Notes under the pieces: model-generated
The model's input: only the letters and a program-made list of their open reading frames with translations
The model's database searches: none
Told to the model about the DNA's origin: nothing
Translations under genes and position numbers: made by a program
Shown here: positions 26,715-34,044 of the stretch, piece by piece
Layout: each line of letters starts with the position of its first letter
How positions within the stretch are numbered: position 1 is the stretch's first letter
Source: an uncultured Collinsella sp.
GTDB taxonomy: Bacteria > Actinomycetota > Coriobacteriia > Coriobacteriales > Coriobacteriaceae
NCBI GenBank assembly: GCA_902496455.1
Contig: CABVAY010000018.1
Coordinates: forward strand, 1-41,721
DNA: 41,721 nt
Direction: 5' to 3'

Positions 26715-27631
26715 TGGGATTCTTCGATGCTCTCTCGCGCGGACTTGAGCGCAGCCGCGAGGCCCTCAACGAGGTCTTTTACTTTGGCGGCGAGGTCGAC
26801 GAGGATTTTTGGGAGGACCTAGAGGACACCCTCGTCATGGGTGACATGGGTGCCGAGGTCGCGATCCAGGTGTCCGATGACCTGCGCGATGCCGCGGCCA
26901 AGAAGAACCTTAAGACCGCCCCGCAGCTCCGTCGCGCCCTGGCCGAGCAGCTCGAGCAGCATTTTGTGCCCGTCGAGCGCGATCCGTTCGCCGACACGCC
27001 GAGTTGCGTGCTGTTTGTGGGCATTAACGGTGCCGGCAAGACCACGACGGTCGGCAAGATCGCGAGCGCTATGTCTGCCCGCGGCAAGAACGTCGTGATC
27101 GGCTCAGCCGACACCTTCCGCGCCGCCGCCATTGAGCAGCTCGATGTGTGGGGCCAGCGCGCCGGTGTCCCCGTCATCAAGCGCGACCGCGGCTCCGACC
27201 CGGCGAGCGTTTGCTACGACGTGCTCGACGAGGCCGACAAGCGCGGCAGCGACCTGGTACTTATCGACACCGCCGGTCGTCTGCACACGAGCCCCGAGCT
27301 CATGCGCGAGCTTGCCAAGGTGGTCAACGTGACGCGTAAGCGCGCCGCCAATATGGCCGCCGGCCCCATGCCCGTCTCGGTCGTCCTCGTAATCGATGCC
27401 GCAACAGGCCAAAACGGTCTGAACCAGGCGCTCGAGTTTAACGAGGCGCTGGGCCTGGACGGTATTATCATGACTAAGCTCGACGGCACGGCTAAGGGTG
27501 GCATCGCCATGGCTGTGGCCGAGAAGCTCAAGCTCCCGATCCTGCGCGTGGGCGTGGGCGAGCAGGTTGATGACCTGCAGGAGTTCAATGCCAAAGATTT
27601 CTGCCGCGCCCTGGTGGGCGAGTCCAACTAA
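26714..27631 (+). CDS. ftsY: signal recognition particle receptor FtsY
   Basis: GTPase receptor that docks ribosome-SRP complexes at the membrane. The 305 residues contain the N domain (LSRGLERSREALNEV onwards) and the G domain: G1 GINGAGKTTTVGKIA near 103, DTFRAAAIEQLDVW, G3 DTAGRLH and G4 TKLDGTAKGG. There is no long acidic A domain at the N-terminus, so this is the short form seen in many Gram-positives. It is translationally coupled to smc and 10 bases ahead of ffh, its partner. Confidence 0.96.
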   Translation: MGFFDALSRGLERSREALNEVFYFGGEVDEDFWEDLEDTLVMGDMGAEVAIQVSDDLRDAAAKKNLKTAPQLRRALAEQLEQHFVPVERDPFADTPSCVLFVGINGAGKTTTVGKIASAMSARGKNVVIGSADTFRAAAIEQLDVWGQRAGVPVIKRDRGSDPASVCYDVLDEADKRGSDLVLIDTAGRLHTSPELMRELAKVVNVTRKRAANMAAGPMPVSVVLVIDAATGQNGLNQALEFNEALGLDGIIMTKLDGTAKGGIAMAVAEKLKLPILRVGVGEQVDDLQEFNAKDFCRALVGESN

Positions 27632-27641
27632 GGAGTGACTA

Positions 27642-29117
27642 GTGTTTGATTCTCTGAGCGATCGCCTCAACGACACATTTGACCGCCTGCGTGGCAAGGG
27701 TAAGCTGACCGAGGCCGATATTACTTCTGCCATGCGCGACATTCGCATGGCGCTGCTCGAGGCCGACGTCAACTTCAAGGTCGTCAAGGAGTTCGTCGCC
27801 AAGACCAAGGAGCGCTGCATGACCGCCGAGGTCATGGAGTCGCTGTCGCCGGCGCAAAACGTCGTCAAGATCGTGCTCGACGAGCTCACCGAGATGCTCG
27901 GCTCCACCGAGAGCAAGCTCGTCTTTAGCAACCGCATTCCCAATGTCATCATGCTCGTGGGCCTTCAGGGCTCCGGTAAAACCACGGCAGCTGTAAAGCT
28001 GGCCTACCTGCTCAAGAAGCAGGGCCGCTCGCCGCTGCTCGCCGCGTGCGACGTCTACCGTCCCGCCGCCGCCGACCAGCTGGCCACGCTCGGTGGAGAG
28101 ATCGGCGTACCGGTCTTCCGTGGTGACGGCGAGCACCCGGTTGATATCGCCAAGGGCGCCATCCAGGAGGCCGTCGACCACCTGCGCGACGTGGTCATCG
28201 TCGATACCGCCGGTCGTCTGCAGATCGACGAGCAGATGATGCAGGAGGCCGTGGACATCAAGAAGGCCGTCAAGCCCGATCAGGTGCTGATGGTCGTCGA
28301 TGCGATGACCGGCCAGGATATTGTCAACGTCGTCTCGACCTTCGCCGAGCGTACCGACTTTGACGGCGTGATCATCTCCAAGCTCGACGGCGATGCCCGT
28401 GGCGGCGGCGCGCTTTCCGTGCGCCAGGTGACCGGCAAGCCTATCAAGTTCGTGAGCATGGGCGAGAAGCCCGATTCGCTGGAGCCGTTCTACCCCGACC
28501 GTATGGCCAAGCGCATCTTAGGCATGGGCGACGTCGTCGGCATCATCGAGAAGGCTCAGGAGGCGGCCGATGCCGAGCAGCTTGAGGCTGCCGAGCGCAT
28601 GCTGCGCGAGGGCTTTACCATGAACGACATGCTCGACCAGATGAAGGCCGTCAAGAAGATGGGCGGCATGAAGGGTATCCTGGGTATGCTTCCCGGCGGT
28701 CAGCGCGCGCTCAACCAGATGGGCGGCAACCTGGACGAGGGCATCTTCGACAAGAACGAGGCCATCATCATGTCGATGACCAAGGAGGAGCGCCTGCGTC
28801 CCTCTATTATCAACGGCCAGCGTCGCGCCCGCATCGCCAAGGGCGCCGGCGTGACCCCCACCGAGGTCAATAGCCTTATGAAGCAGTGGGGTGAGATGAA
28901 CAAGATGATGGGCCGCATGCGCACGATGGCCAATCAGGCGCAAGCCGGCGGTAAGAAGGGCAAAAAGGGTAAGAAGGGCAAAAAGATGCGCATGCCCAAT
29001 ATTCCCGGCCTGGATGCCATGGGTCTGGGCGGCATGGGCGGCCTGGGAACGGGCGGTCCTAAGTCCGATATGGACCTGCTGCGCCAGATGGAAGCTCAGA
29101 TGCGCAATAAGAAGTAA
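27642..29117 (+). CDS. ffh: signal recognition particle protein Ffh
   Basis: SRP54 GTPase that binds signal peptides and SRP RNA. The 491 residues comprise the N domain, the G domain (G1 GLQGSGKTTA near 107, DVYRPAAADQL, DTAGRLQIDE, SKLDGDARGG) and a methionine-rich M domain (about 330-430, FTMNDMLDQMKAVKKMGGMKGI). The C-terminal extension is a Lys/Gly repeat (GGKKGKKGKKGKK), then a Gly/Met-rich end (MGLGGMGGLG). GTG 27642 follows AAGGAG. No SRP RNA gene is seen nearby. Confidence 0.97.
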   Translation: MFDSLSDRLNDTFDRLRGKGKLTEADITSAMRDIRMALLEADVNFKVVKEFVAKTKERCMTAEVMESLSPAQNVVKIVLDELTEMLGSTESKLVFSNRIPNVIMLVGLQGSGKTTAAVKLAYLLKKQGRSPLLAACDVYRPAAADQLATLGGEIGVPVFRGDGEHPVDIAKGAIQEAVDHLRDVVIVDTAGRLQIDEQMMQEAVDIKKAVKPDQVLMVVDAMTGQDIVNVVSTFAERTDFDGVIISKLDGDARGGGALSVRQVTGKPIKFVSMGEKPDSLEPFYPDRMAKRILGMGDVVGIIEKAQEAADAEQLEAAERMLREGFTMNDMLDQMKAVKKMGGMKGILGMLPGGQRALNQMGGNLDEGIFDKNEAIIMSMTKEERLRPSIINGQRRARIAKGAGVTPTEVNSLMKQWGEMNKMMGRMRTMANQAQAGGKKGKKGKKGKKMRMPNIPGLDAMGLGGMGGLGTGGPKSDMDLLRQMEAQMRNKK

Positions 29118-29135
29118 CGGCTTGATTGAGTCGAC

Positions 29136-29181
29136 AACGGCGAAGGCCGCCTGGATGGTATTCCAGACGGCCTTCGCCGTT
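29136..29181. terminator. Strong hairpin between convergent ffh and DUF134-NifX genes
   Basis: A 14-bp perfect stem (29136-29149 with 29168-29181) is extended by five more pairs after a one-base mismatch, closing a 6-base loop. It has no T-run on either side, so the termination mode is uncertain. Its place between convergent genes suggests bidirectional termination or 3'-end protection. Confidence 0.7.
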
Positions 29182-29234
29182 CGTTCGCAGGTTGTCGCAC
29201 GCGCGGAAGCGTGTTGACGCCGCGGTGCTTGCTA

Positions 29235-29999
29235 CTAGTGGCAGCTGCAGCCCTCATGTCCGTCGTGGTCGTGATGGCCGTGGCAGCCGCAGGACTCGCC
29301 ATGCTCATGGGTGTGCTCGTGGTCATGACCATGGCAGTCGCAGGTGGCCTCGCCGGTCTGAGCGAGCGTGCCTGCAATGAGGGCCTCGACGCAGGCGTCG
29401 CAGCTGCCCTGGGCGCCCGCATAGACCGTGATGCCGGCCTGGGTAAGCGCGTTGATGGCGCCGCCGCCGATACCGCCGCAGATGAGCGTGTCGACGCCAC
29501 CGTTGGCGAGCAGGCTCGCCAGGGCGCCGTGACCGGTGCCGCCGGTGCCTACGACCTGCTCGTTGAGCACCTTGCCATCCTGGATGTCGTAGATCTTGAA
29601 CTGCTCGCTGCGACCAAAGTGCATAAAGATGTTGCCGTTGTCGTACGTCGTTGCCACCCTCATGGTGCCGACCTCCTTTGCTGGCCATGCGGCCGTTGTC
29701 GTGGTGATGGGGGAGTATGCGATATTGCCGCCCTCAATACTCAGCGCGCGCCCATTGACCAGCGCGTTTGCCACCTTGCGATGCGCGCGGCTGCAGATGG
29801 CCGCCACCGTGGCGCGGGCGATGCCCATTTGCTGGGCGACGGCCTCTTGATTGAGGCCTTCCAGGTCGCATAGGCGTAGGACTTCGAGCTCGTCGACCGT
29901 CATCTCGATGGCGTCTCCGCTGGCAAGGCCGTCAGGGGTAAAGCCGCGATATTCGGGGATGATCCCAACGCGGCGCAATTTTTCGCGTCTTCCTGCCAT
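29235..29999 (-). CDS. DUF134 HTH - NifX-like fusion protein with His/Cys-rich tail
   Basis: A 254-residue three-part protein. Residues 1-95 are a DUF134 domain (RRVGIIPEYRGFTP, MTVDELEVLRLCDLEGLNQEAVAQQMGI, RKVANALVNGRALSIEGG) with a predicted HTH. A Thr/Ala-rich linker follows. Residues from about 113 form a dinitrogenase iron-molybdenum cofactor (NifX/NifB-type) domain (MRVATTYDNGNIFMHFGRSEQF, CGGIGGGAINAL). The last 36 residues contain 12 His and 6 Cys, a likely metal-binding tail. DUF134 and NifX-like proteins are usually separate neighbours; here they are fused. No nif genes are nearby, so nitrogen fixation is unlikely. A metal- or Fe-S-responsive autoregulator is the likely role, by inference. 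The start follows GGAG. Two palindromes lie around its promoter. Confidence 0.88.
   Translation of the reverse strand: MAGRREKLRRVGIIPEYRGFTPDGLASGDAIEMTVDELEVLRLCDLEGLNQEAVAQQMGIARATVAAICSRAHRKVANALVNGRALSIEGGNIAYSPITTTTAAWPAKEVGTMRVATTYDNGNIFMHFGRSEQFKIYDIQDGKVLNEQVVGTGGTGHGALASLLANGGVDTLICGGIGGGAINALTQAGITVYAGAQGSCDACVEALIAGTLAQTGEATCDCHGHDHEHTHEHGESCGCHGHHDHDGHEGCSCH
29661..29679 (-). promoter_or_regulatory. Internal ribosome binding site and in-frame ATG within the DUF134-NifX gene
   Basis: On the minus strand AAAGGAGGT (29679-29671) stands 7 bases before an in-frame ATG (29663-29661). That ATG begins MRVATTYD, the natural first residues of a NifX-like domain. It is a near-ideal initiation site and could yield a 142-residue free domain with the His/Cys tail. 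Confidence 0.7.
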
Positions 30000-30013
30000 A
30001 TACTCTCCAAATC

Positions 30014-30025
30014 TGACATATGTCA
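30014..30025. promoter_or_regulatory. Operator-like palindrome 1 (TGACATATGTCA)
   Basis: A perfect 12-bp palindrome, 6 bases downstream of the minus-strand -10, covering the expected transcription start of the DUF134-NifX gene. A near-identical copy lies at 30067-30078. It is likely bound by the HTH domain of the neighbouring gene (inference). Confidence 0.65.
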
Positions 30026-30030
30026 ACAAT

Positions 30031-30058
30031 AGAATAGCGACCGTACGGATTTGCGCAA
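30031..30058 (-). promoter_or_regulatory. Promoter of the DUF134-NifX gene
   Basis: On the minus strand, TTGCGC (30058-30053) and TATTCT (30036-30031) are 16 bases apart. The promoter lies between the two CATATG palindromes. Confidence 0.65.
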
Positions 30059-30066
30059 GGAATTTC

Positions 30067-30078
30067 TGGCATATGTCA
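30067..30078. promoter_or_regulatory. Operator-like palindrome 2 (TGGCATATGTCA)
   Basis: Second copy of the CATATG palindrome, with one changed base. With flanks it reads CTGGCATATGTCAG. Its centre is 53 bases from that of the first copy, about five helical turns, and it sits just upstream of the minus-strand -35. It could also touch transcription of the divergent thyA. Confidence 0.65.
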
Positions 30079-30165
30079 GAAAATGAGGGCTTATGTTTGG
30101 GCTGTGGGGCCGCGTGCGCCTGGGCTACAATGAATCTCGCTTATAGGCGACTGACAGGAGGGTCA

Positions 30166-31014
30166 ATGAGCAAAGCTGATCAGCAGTTTGTAGCCATGTG
30201 CCGCGATATTCTGGACCATGGCACCACCACCGAGGGTCAAAAGGTCCGACCGGTGTGGGAGGACGGCACCCCTGCCTATACCATTAAGAACTTTGGCGTT
30301 ACGGCACGCTACGACCTGCGCGAGGAGTTCCCTGCGCTCACGCTGCGTCGCACGGCGCTTAAGTCTGCCATGGATGAGATCTTGTGGATCTATCAAAAGA
30401 AGTCAAATAACGTCCATGACCTCAACAGCCATATTTGGGACGAGTGGGCCGACGAAACCGGCTCCATCGGCAAGGCCTACGGGTACCAGATTGGCCAGAA
30501 GAGCCATTACGCCGAGGGCGATTTCGATCAGATGGACCGTGTGCTGTACGATCTTAAGCACACGCCGTACAGCCGCCGCATCATGACCAACACGTACGTG
30601 TTTAGTGACCTGTCCGAGATGCACCTGTATCCGTGCGCTTACAGCGTGACCTATAACGTCACGCAGCGCCCGCAGGACGACAAGCCCACGCTCAACATGA
30701 TTCTCAACCAACGCAGTCAGGACATTTTGGCCGCGAATAACTGGAATGTGTGCCAGTACGCCATCTTGCTGATGATGGTCGCGCAGTCGGTCGATATGAT
30801 TCCCGGTGAGCTGCTGCATGTGATTGCCGATGCCCATATTTATGACCGTCATGTCGATATCGTCCGCGAACTTATCGAGCGTCCGCAGTTTGCGGCGCCC
30901 AAGGTAACGCTTAACCCCGACGTACACGATTTCTACGCGTTTACGACCGACGACCTGATCGTGGAGGGATACGAGCACGGCCCGCAGGTCAAGAACATTC
31001 CCATTGCGGTGTAG
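30166..31014 (+). CDS. thyA: thymidylate synthase (ThyA, clostridial-type)
   Basis: Methylates dUMP to dTMP with methylene-tetrahydrofolate. The 282 residues contain the folate/dUMP region, the catalytic Cys157 in LYPCAYSVTYNV (E. coli-type enzymes have PCH here), the phosphate-binding QRSQDILAANNWNVCQYA, and HIYDRHVD near the C-terminus. This divergent version resembles ThyA proteins of Clostridia. ATG 30166 has AGGAGG upstream. Upstream in-frame sequence crosses the divergent promoter and is not coding. TACAAT (30126-30131) could be the -10 but no good -35 is visible. dfrA follows 9 bases later, and it regenerates the folate that ThyA oxidises. Confidence 0.93.
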   Translation: MSKADQQFVAMCRDILDHGTTTEGQKVRPVWEDGTPAYTIKNFGVTARYDLREEFPALTLRRTALKSAMDEILWIYQKKSNNVHDLNSHIWDEWADETGSIGKAYGYQIGQKSHYAEGDFDQMDRVLYDLKHTPYSRRIMTNTYVFSDLSEMHLYPCAYSVTYNVTQRPQDDKPTLNMILNQRSQDILAANNWNVCQYAILLMMVAQSVDMIPGELLHVIADAHIYDRHVDIVRELIERPQFAAPKVTLNPDVHDFYAFTTDDLIVEGYEHGPQVKNIPIAV

Positions 31015-31023
31015 GTGGCGCTC

Positions 31024-31542
31024 ATGACGTGTAAGCTTTCTGCCATCGTTGCTGTGTGTGACGATTGGGGCATTGGGTGCGAGGGCGACATGGTGGTGTC
31101 CAATTGTGCTGACATGCGCCATTTTGTGGCGTGCACCAAAGGTTGCCCGGTCATTATGGGGCGCAAGACCCTGCTGAGTTTTCCCGGCGGGCGTCCGCTC
31201 AAGAACCGCCGCAATATCGTGCTTACCCGCGACGAGAGCTTTGCCCCCGAGGGCGTCGACGTGGTGCATAGTATCGACGAGGCGCTCGCCGCGGTTGCCG
31301 ATGAGCCCGTTGCCTGGGTGATCGGTGGTGGCGATGTCTATCGGCAGTTTTTGCCGTACTGCGTGGAGGCCGAGGTCACGCATAACCACTGCGTCCATCC
31401 CGTGGACACGTATTTTCCCAATTTGGACGCCGATCCTGCATGGGAAGTTTCGCAGGCTGGCGGGGTTGCCACGATTGCCGCGGGCGAGGGTGACGAGGGT
31501 CTCGATTATGAGTTCGTGACATATCGTCGCGTTGAGGCGTGA
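31024..31542 (+). CDS. dihydrofolate reductase
   Basis: Reduces dihydrofolate to tetrahydrofolate with NADPH, completing the thymidylate cycle with ThyA. The 172 residues show LSAIVAVCDDWGIGCEGDM, the substrate acid in ADMRHF, VIMGRKTLLSF, GRPLKNRRNIVLTR and the NADPH loop VIGGGDVYRQFLP. The Pro-Trp of the M20 loop in E. coli-type enzymes is replaced by Val-Val, a feature I associate with clostridial-type DHFRs. ATG 31024 is preferred, with AGGTGG 5 bases upstream. GTG 31015, directly after the thyA stop, is an alternative adding three residues. A hairpin (31586-31604) follows. Confidence 0.9.
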   Translation: MTCKLSAIVAVCDDWGIGCEGDMVVSNCADMRHFVACTKGCPVIMGRKTLLSFPGGRPLKNRRNIVLTRDESFAPEGVDVVHSIDEALAAVADEPVAWVIGGGDVYRQFLPYCVEAEVTHNHCVHPVDTYFPNLDADPAWEVSQAGGVATIAAGEGDEGLDYEFVTYRRVEA

Positions 31543-31585
31543 ATCGCCTAGCGTGAACGGTATTATCGGGTTGATTGAATGTATG

Positions 31586-31604
31586 GGGCGGCGCTTAGCG
31601 TCGC
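31586..31604 (+). terminator. Possible terminator after dfrA
   Basis: GGCGGCGC pairs with GCGTCGCC (one G-U) around TTA. Only a weak TCGTTT follows, so termination would be inefficient. Confidence 0.45.
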
Positions 31605-31610
31605 CTCGTT

Positions 31611-31619
31611 TGGTATAGA
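31611..31619 (+). promoter_or_regulatory. Candidate extended -10 promoter of the SpoU methyltransferase gene
   Basis: TGG followed by TATAGA (31614-31619) matches an extended -10 element. No -35 match is seen. It is 33 bases before the ATG. Confidence 0.45.
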
Positions 31620-31651
31620 TGTGCTGTAAAGAAGGGTGCGGGCAGGCTGCT

Positions 31652-32566
31652 ATGACTGATGCCGTTGAGGTTCTGCGAATTGATTCGCTCGAGGACGAGC
31701 GGCTCGATGCCTACGTGCGACTGACCGAGCGCGAGCTGCGCTGCGTGCTGGAGCCGCAAAAGGGCATCTTTATCGCCGAGAGTGCCAAGGTTATTGAGCG
31801 CGCGGTGCGTGCCGGATACGAGCCTGTGAGCTTTCTTTTGGGCGAACGCTGGCTCGACCAGATGATGCCGCTGTTTGAGCGCCTGGTTGTGCGCGAGGGC
31901 GCAGGTCCGGTTCCTGTGTTCGTGGCTTCCATGGAACTCATGGAGCAGCTGACGGGCTTTAACGTGACGCGCGGTGCGCTCGCGGCGTTTCGTCGCCCGC
32001 GGCAGATTCCGGTTGATGAGTTCTTGGGTGGCGTCGTCGAGGCGGCGGGGGAGCGCCCGGTGCGCGTGTGCGTGCTCGAGGGTATTGTCGACCACACGAA
32101 CGTGGGTGCGATTTTCCGCTCGGCCGCCGCGCTCAATGTCGACGGTATTTTGGTCAGTCCGACGTGCTGCGACCCGCTGTACCGTCGCTCGGCCCGCGTG
32201 AGCATGGGCACGGTGTTTCAGATGCCGTGGACGCGTATTGGCAGTGAGGCTCGCGTGTGGCCGCATGACGGGTTGGCGTCACTGCATCATGCCGGTTTTT
32301 CGTGCGCTGCGATGGCTCTGACGGACGACTCCGTTTCGCTGGACGATCCCGTGCTGCAGGAGATTGACCGCTTGGCAATCTTTATGGGTACCGAGGGTGC
32401 CGGCCTGGGCGCCAAGACTATCGCGGGCTGCGACCGAGCCGTGCGCATTCCGATGGCGCACGGGGTCGATTCGCTCAACGTGGCCGCGGCGAGTGCCGTC
32501 GCCTTTTGGCAGCTGTGCCCGCACGTGAGCAACGAGTATCACTACCAGCCGGGGCTGTATCACTAG
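31652..32566 (+). CDS. SpoU/TrmH-family RNA 2'-O-methyltransferase
   Basis: SPOUT-class enzyme that methylates a ribose in rRNA or tRNA. The 304 residues include an N-terminal RNA substrate-binding-like region (FIAESAKVIERAVRAGYEPVSFLLG) and the three SpoU motifs: NVGAIFRSAAAL, IFMGTEGAGLG and IPMAHGVDSLNVAAASAVAFW. These form the knotted SAM site. The exact target nucleotide cannot be read from sequence. The start is uncertain. ATG 31652 has a modest GGCAGG upstream, and an in-frame ATG at 31619 would add 11 Cys-rich residues with no better site. Confidence 0.9.
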   Translation: MTDAVEVLRIDSLEDERLDAYVRLTERELRCVLEPQKGIFIAESAKVIERAVRAGYEPVSFLLGERWLDQMMPLFERLVVREGAGPVPVFVASMELMEQLTGFNVTRGALAAFRRPRQIPVDEFLGGVVEAAGERPVRVCVLEGIVDHTNVGAIFRSAAALNVDGILVSPTCCDPLYRRSARVSMGTVFQMPWTRIGSEARVWPHDGLASLHHAGFSCAAMALTDDSVSLDDPVLQEIDRLAIFMGTEGAGLGAKTIAGCDRAVRIPMAHGVDSLNVAAASAVAFWQLCPHVSNEYHYQPGLYH

Positions 32567-32622
32567 GCAGATAGTTTGCACCGGGCTCTGACTCGGGGTG
32601 TTTCGGTCGACGTCGGTCGGTG

Positions 32623-32642
32623 CTAAGCTGCTATTAGCTTAG
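32623..32642. promoter_or_regulatory. Inverted repeat CTAAGCT-N6-AGCTTAG upstream of the MATE gene
   Basis: Perfect 7-base arms, 50 bases before the GTG start of the transporter. They could be an operator for a local or distant regulator. No regulator gene is adjacent and no clear promoter is visible. Confidence 0.4.
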
Positions 32643-32691
32643 GTCTTTAATTACTGTTTTGTCGGTTGACGTACGCTTTTGGGGAGGGCGT

Positions 32692-34044
32692 GTGGCTAAG
32701 AAATCTACGGCTATCGATGTAACGCAGGGTGTTATTTGGCAGCAGCTGCTTTCGCTGTGCGTTCCCATCTTTTTTAGTTCGTTTTTTCAGCAGGCCTACA
32801 CGCTTATCGGTACCTATATCGTCGGCCAGTTTGGCGGCAAGCTCGCGCTAGGTGGCATTCAAGCTACGATGGTGCTCACCGAGCTCTGCATTGGCTTTTG
32901 CGTTGGCGTCGGCGCCGGCTGCGCGGTCATTACCGGTCAGTATTTTGGTCAGCACGATGATGAGCGACTGAGCCGTTCGGTCCATACGGCCATGACGCTC
33001 GCGCTGGTGGGCGGTATCGTTTTCTCGATTCTTGGCATGGTGTTCGTTGAGCCCATGCTGGTGCTTATGAACACGCCGCATGAACTGTTGGCCGAGGGCG
33101 CGGCCTATGCTCGTTGTTATTTTGCCGCCATGGTTGCGGCGCTGCTGCTCAATATGGGAACGGCACTGCTGCGCGCCGTGGGCGACACGCGCGGGCCTGC
33201 TGTGATCATCGCTTCCGGCTGCCTTGTTAATGCGGTGCTGGACGTCATCTTCGTTGCCGTGCTTCATATGGAGGCTTTGGGCTGCGGCATCGCGGTGGCG
33301 CTGACCATTTGCTCCAATGCCACGATGATCGTGATTCGTATGATGCACGCACCGGGTGCGTGGCGGCTTTCACTGTCCAAACTCGGCATTGATCCTGGCA
33401 TTTGTAAGAGCATGATCTCGTGTGGTCTGCCGCTTGGCTTTCAGTCTGCTGCGTATTCGATTTCCAACGTTTTGATTCAGGTGTCGGTCAACTCGTTTGG
33501 TGCCGATGTCACCACGGCGTGGGGTCTTTCGGGTCGCTTAGATGGCATTGTCTGGATGGTTACCGAGGCGCTTGGCGTGTCGATTACCACGTTTTCGGCA
33601 CAGAACTTTGGCGCGCGCAACTACGAGCGCATGCGAAAGGGATACCACACGTCGCTCGTGCTGTCGTTTATGCTCATTGGTGGCCTGTCTGCCGTGCTGC
33701 TGGTGTTCTCGGGTCCGTTGTCGCGTCTGTTTGTCGACGATGCTTCGATTTCGGCGTACACCACGACGATTCTTCATTTCATCGCGCCGTTCTACGCGAT
33801 CTTCTCGATTATCGAAAACGCGTCGGGTTCTATTCGCGGTGCCGGCGTGAGCTTGCAGCCCATGCTGCTCACGATTTTTGGCACTGTCGTGCTCAGGGTG
33901 ATCTGGGTGTTTGCGATTATGCCGTTCGATCCGTCGCTTGAGCACCTGCTGTTGGTTTACCCCGTAACCTGGCTCATCACGGCCACGATGTTCACCATCT
34001 ACCACCACAGCGGCAACTGGCTCGGCCGCGCCACCGCCAAATGA
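32692..34044 (+). CDS. MATE-family efflux transporter
   Basis: A 450-residue integral membrane protein with about 12 hydrophobic spans, typical of multidrug and toxic compound extrusion transporters driven by Na+ or H+. Family features include the N-terminal IWQQLLSLCVPIFFSSFFQQAY, a middle GDTRGPAVIIASGCLVNAVLDVIFV, and the repeat-half SGLPLGFQSAAYSIS-like segment (here SCGLPLGFQSAAYSIS), with TTFSAQNFGARNYERMRKG after it. The substrate is unknown. GTG 32692 is chosen because GGGGAGG lies 4-5 bases upstream. An in-frame start at 32659 precedes that site. It converges with the minus-strand adenosyltransferase across a large inverted repeat. Confidence 0.93.
   Translation: MAKKSTAIDVTQGVIWQQLLSLCVPIFFSSFFQQAYTLIGTYIVGQFGGKLALGGIQATMVLTELCIGFCVGVGAGCAVITGQYFGQHDDERLSRSVHTAMTLALVGGIVFSILGMVFVEPMLVLMNTPHELLAEGAAYARCYFAAMVAALLLNMGTALLRAVGDTRGPAVIIASGCLVNAVLDVIFVAVLHMEALGCGIAVALTICSNATMIVIRMMHAPGAWRLSLSKLGIDPGICKSMISCGLPLGFQSAAYSISNVLIQVSVNSFGADVTTAWGLSGRLDGIVWMVTEALGVSITTFSAQNFGARNYERMRKGYHTSLVLSFMLIGGLSAVLLVFSGPLSRLFVDDASISAYTTTILHFIAPFYAIFSIIENASGSIRGAGVSLQPMLLTIFGTVVLRVIWVFAIMPFDPSLEHLLLVYPVTWLITATMFTIYHHSGNWLGRATAK

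Noticed and set aside
29211..29873. Plus-strand frame across the DUF134-NifX gene
   Set aside because: Antisense to a recognisable protein. The hydrophobic Val/Ala/Met run is the complement of the His-rich tail.
29235..29999. Nitrogenase cofactor gene (nifX/nifB)
   Set aside because: Only the NifX-like fold is present, with an HTH and metal tail. There is no radical SAM domain and no other nif gene in the window.
29851..30165. N-terminal extension of thyA
   Set aside because: It would run antisense to the DUF134 gene and through the divergent promoter. AGGAGG supports ATG 30166.
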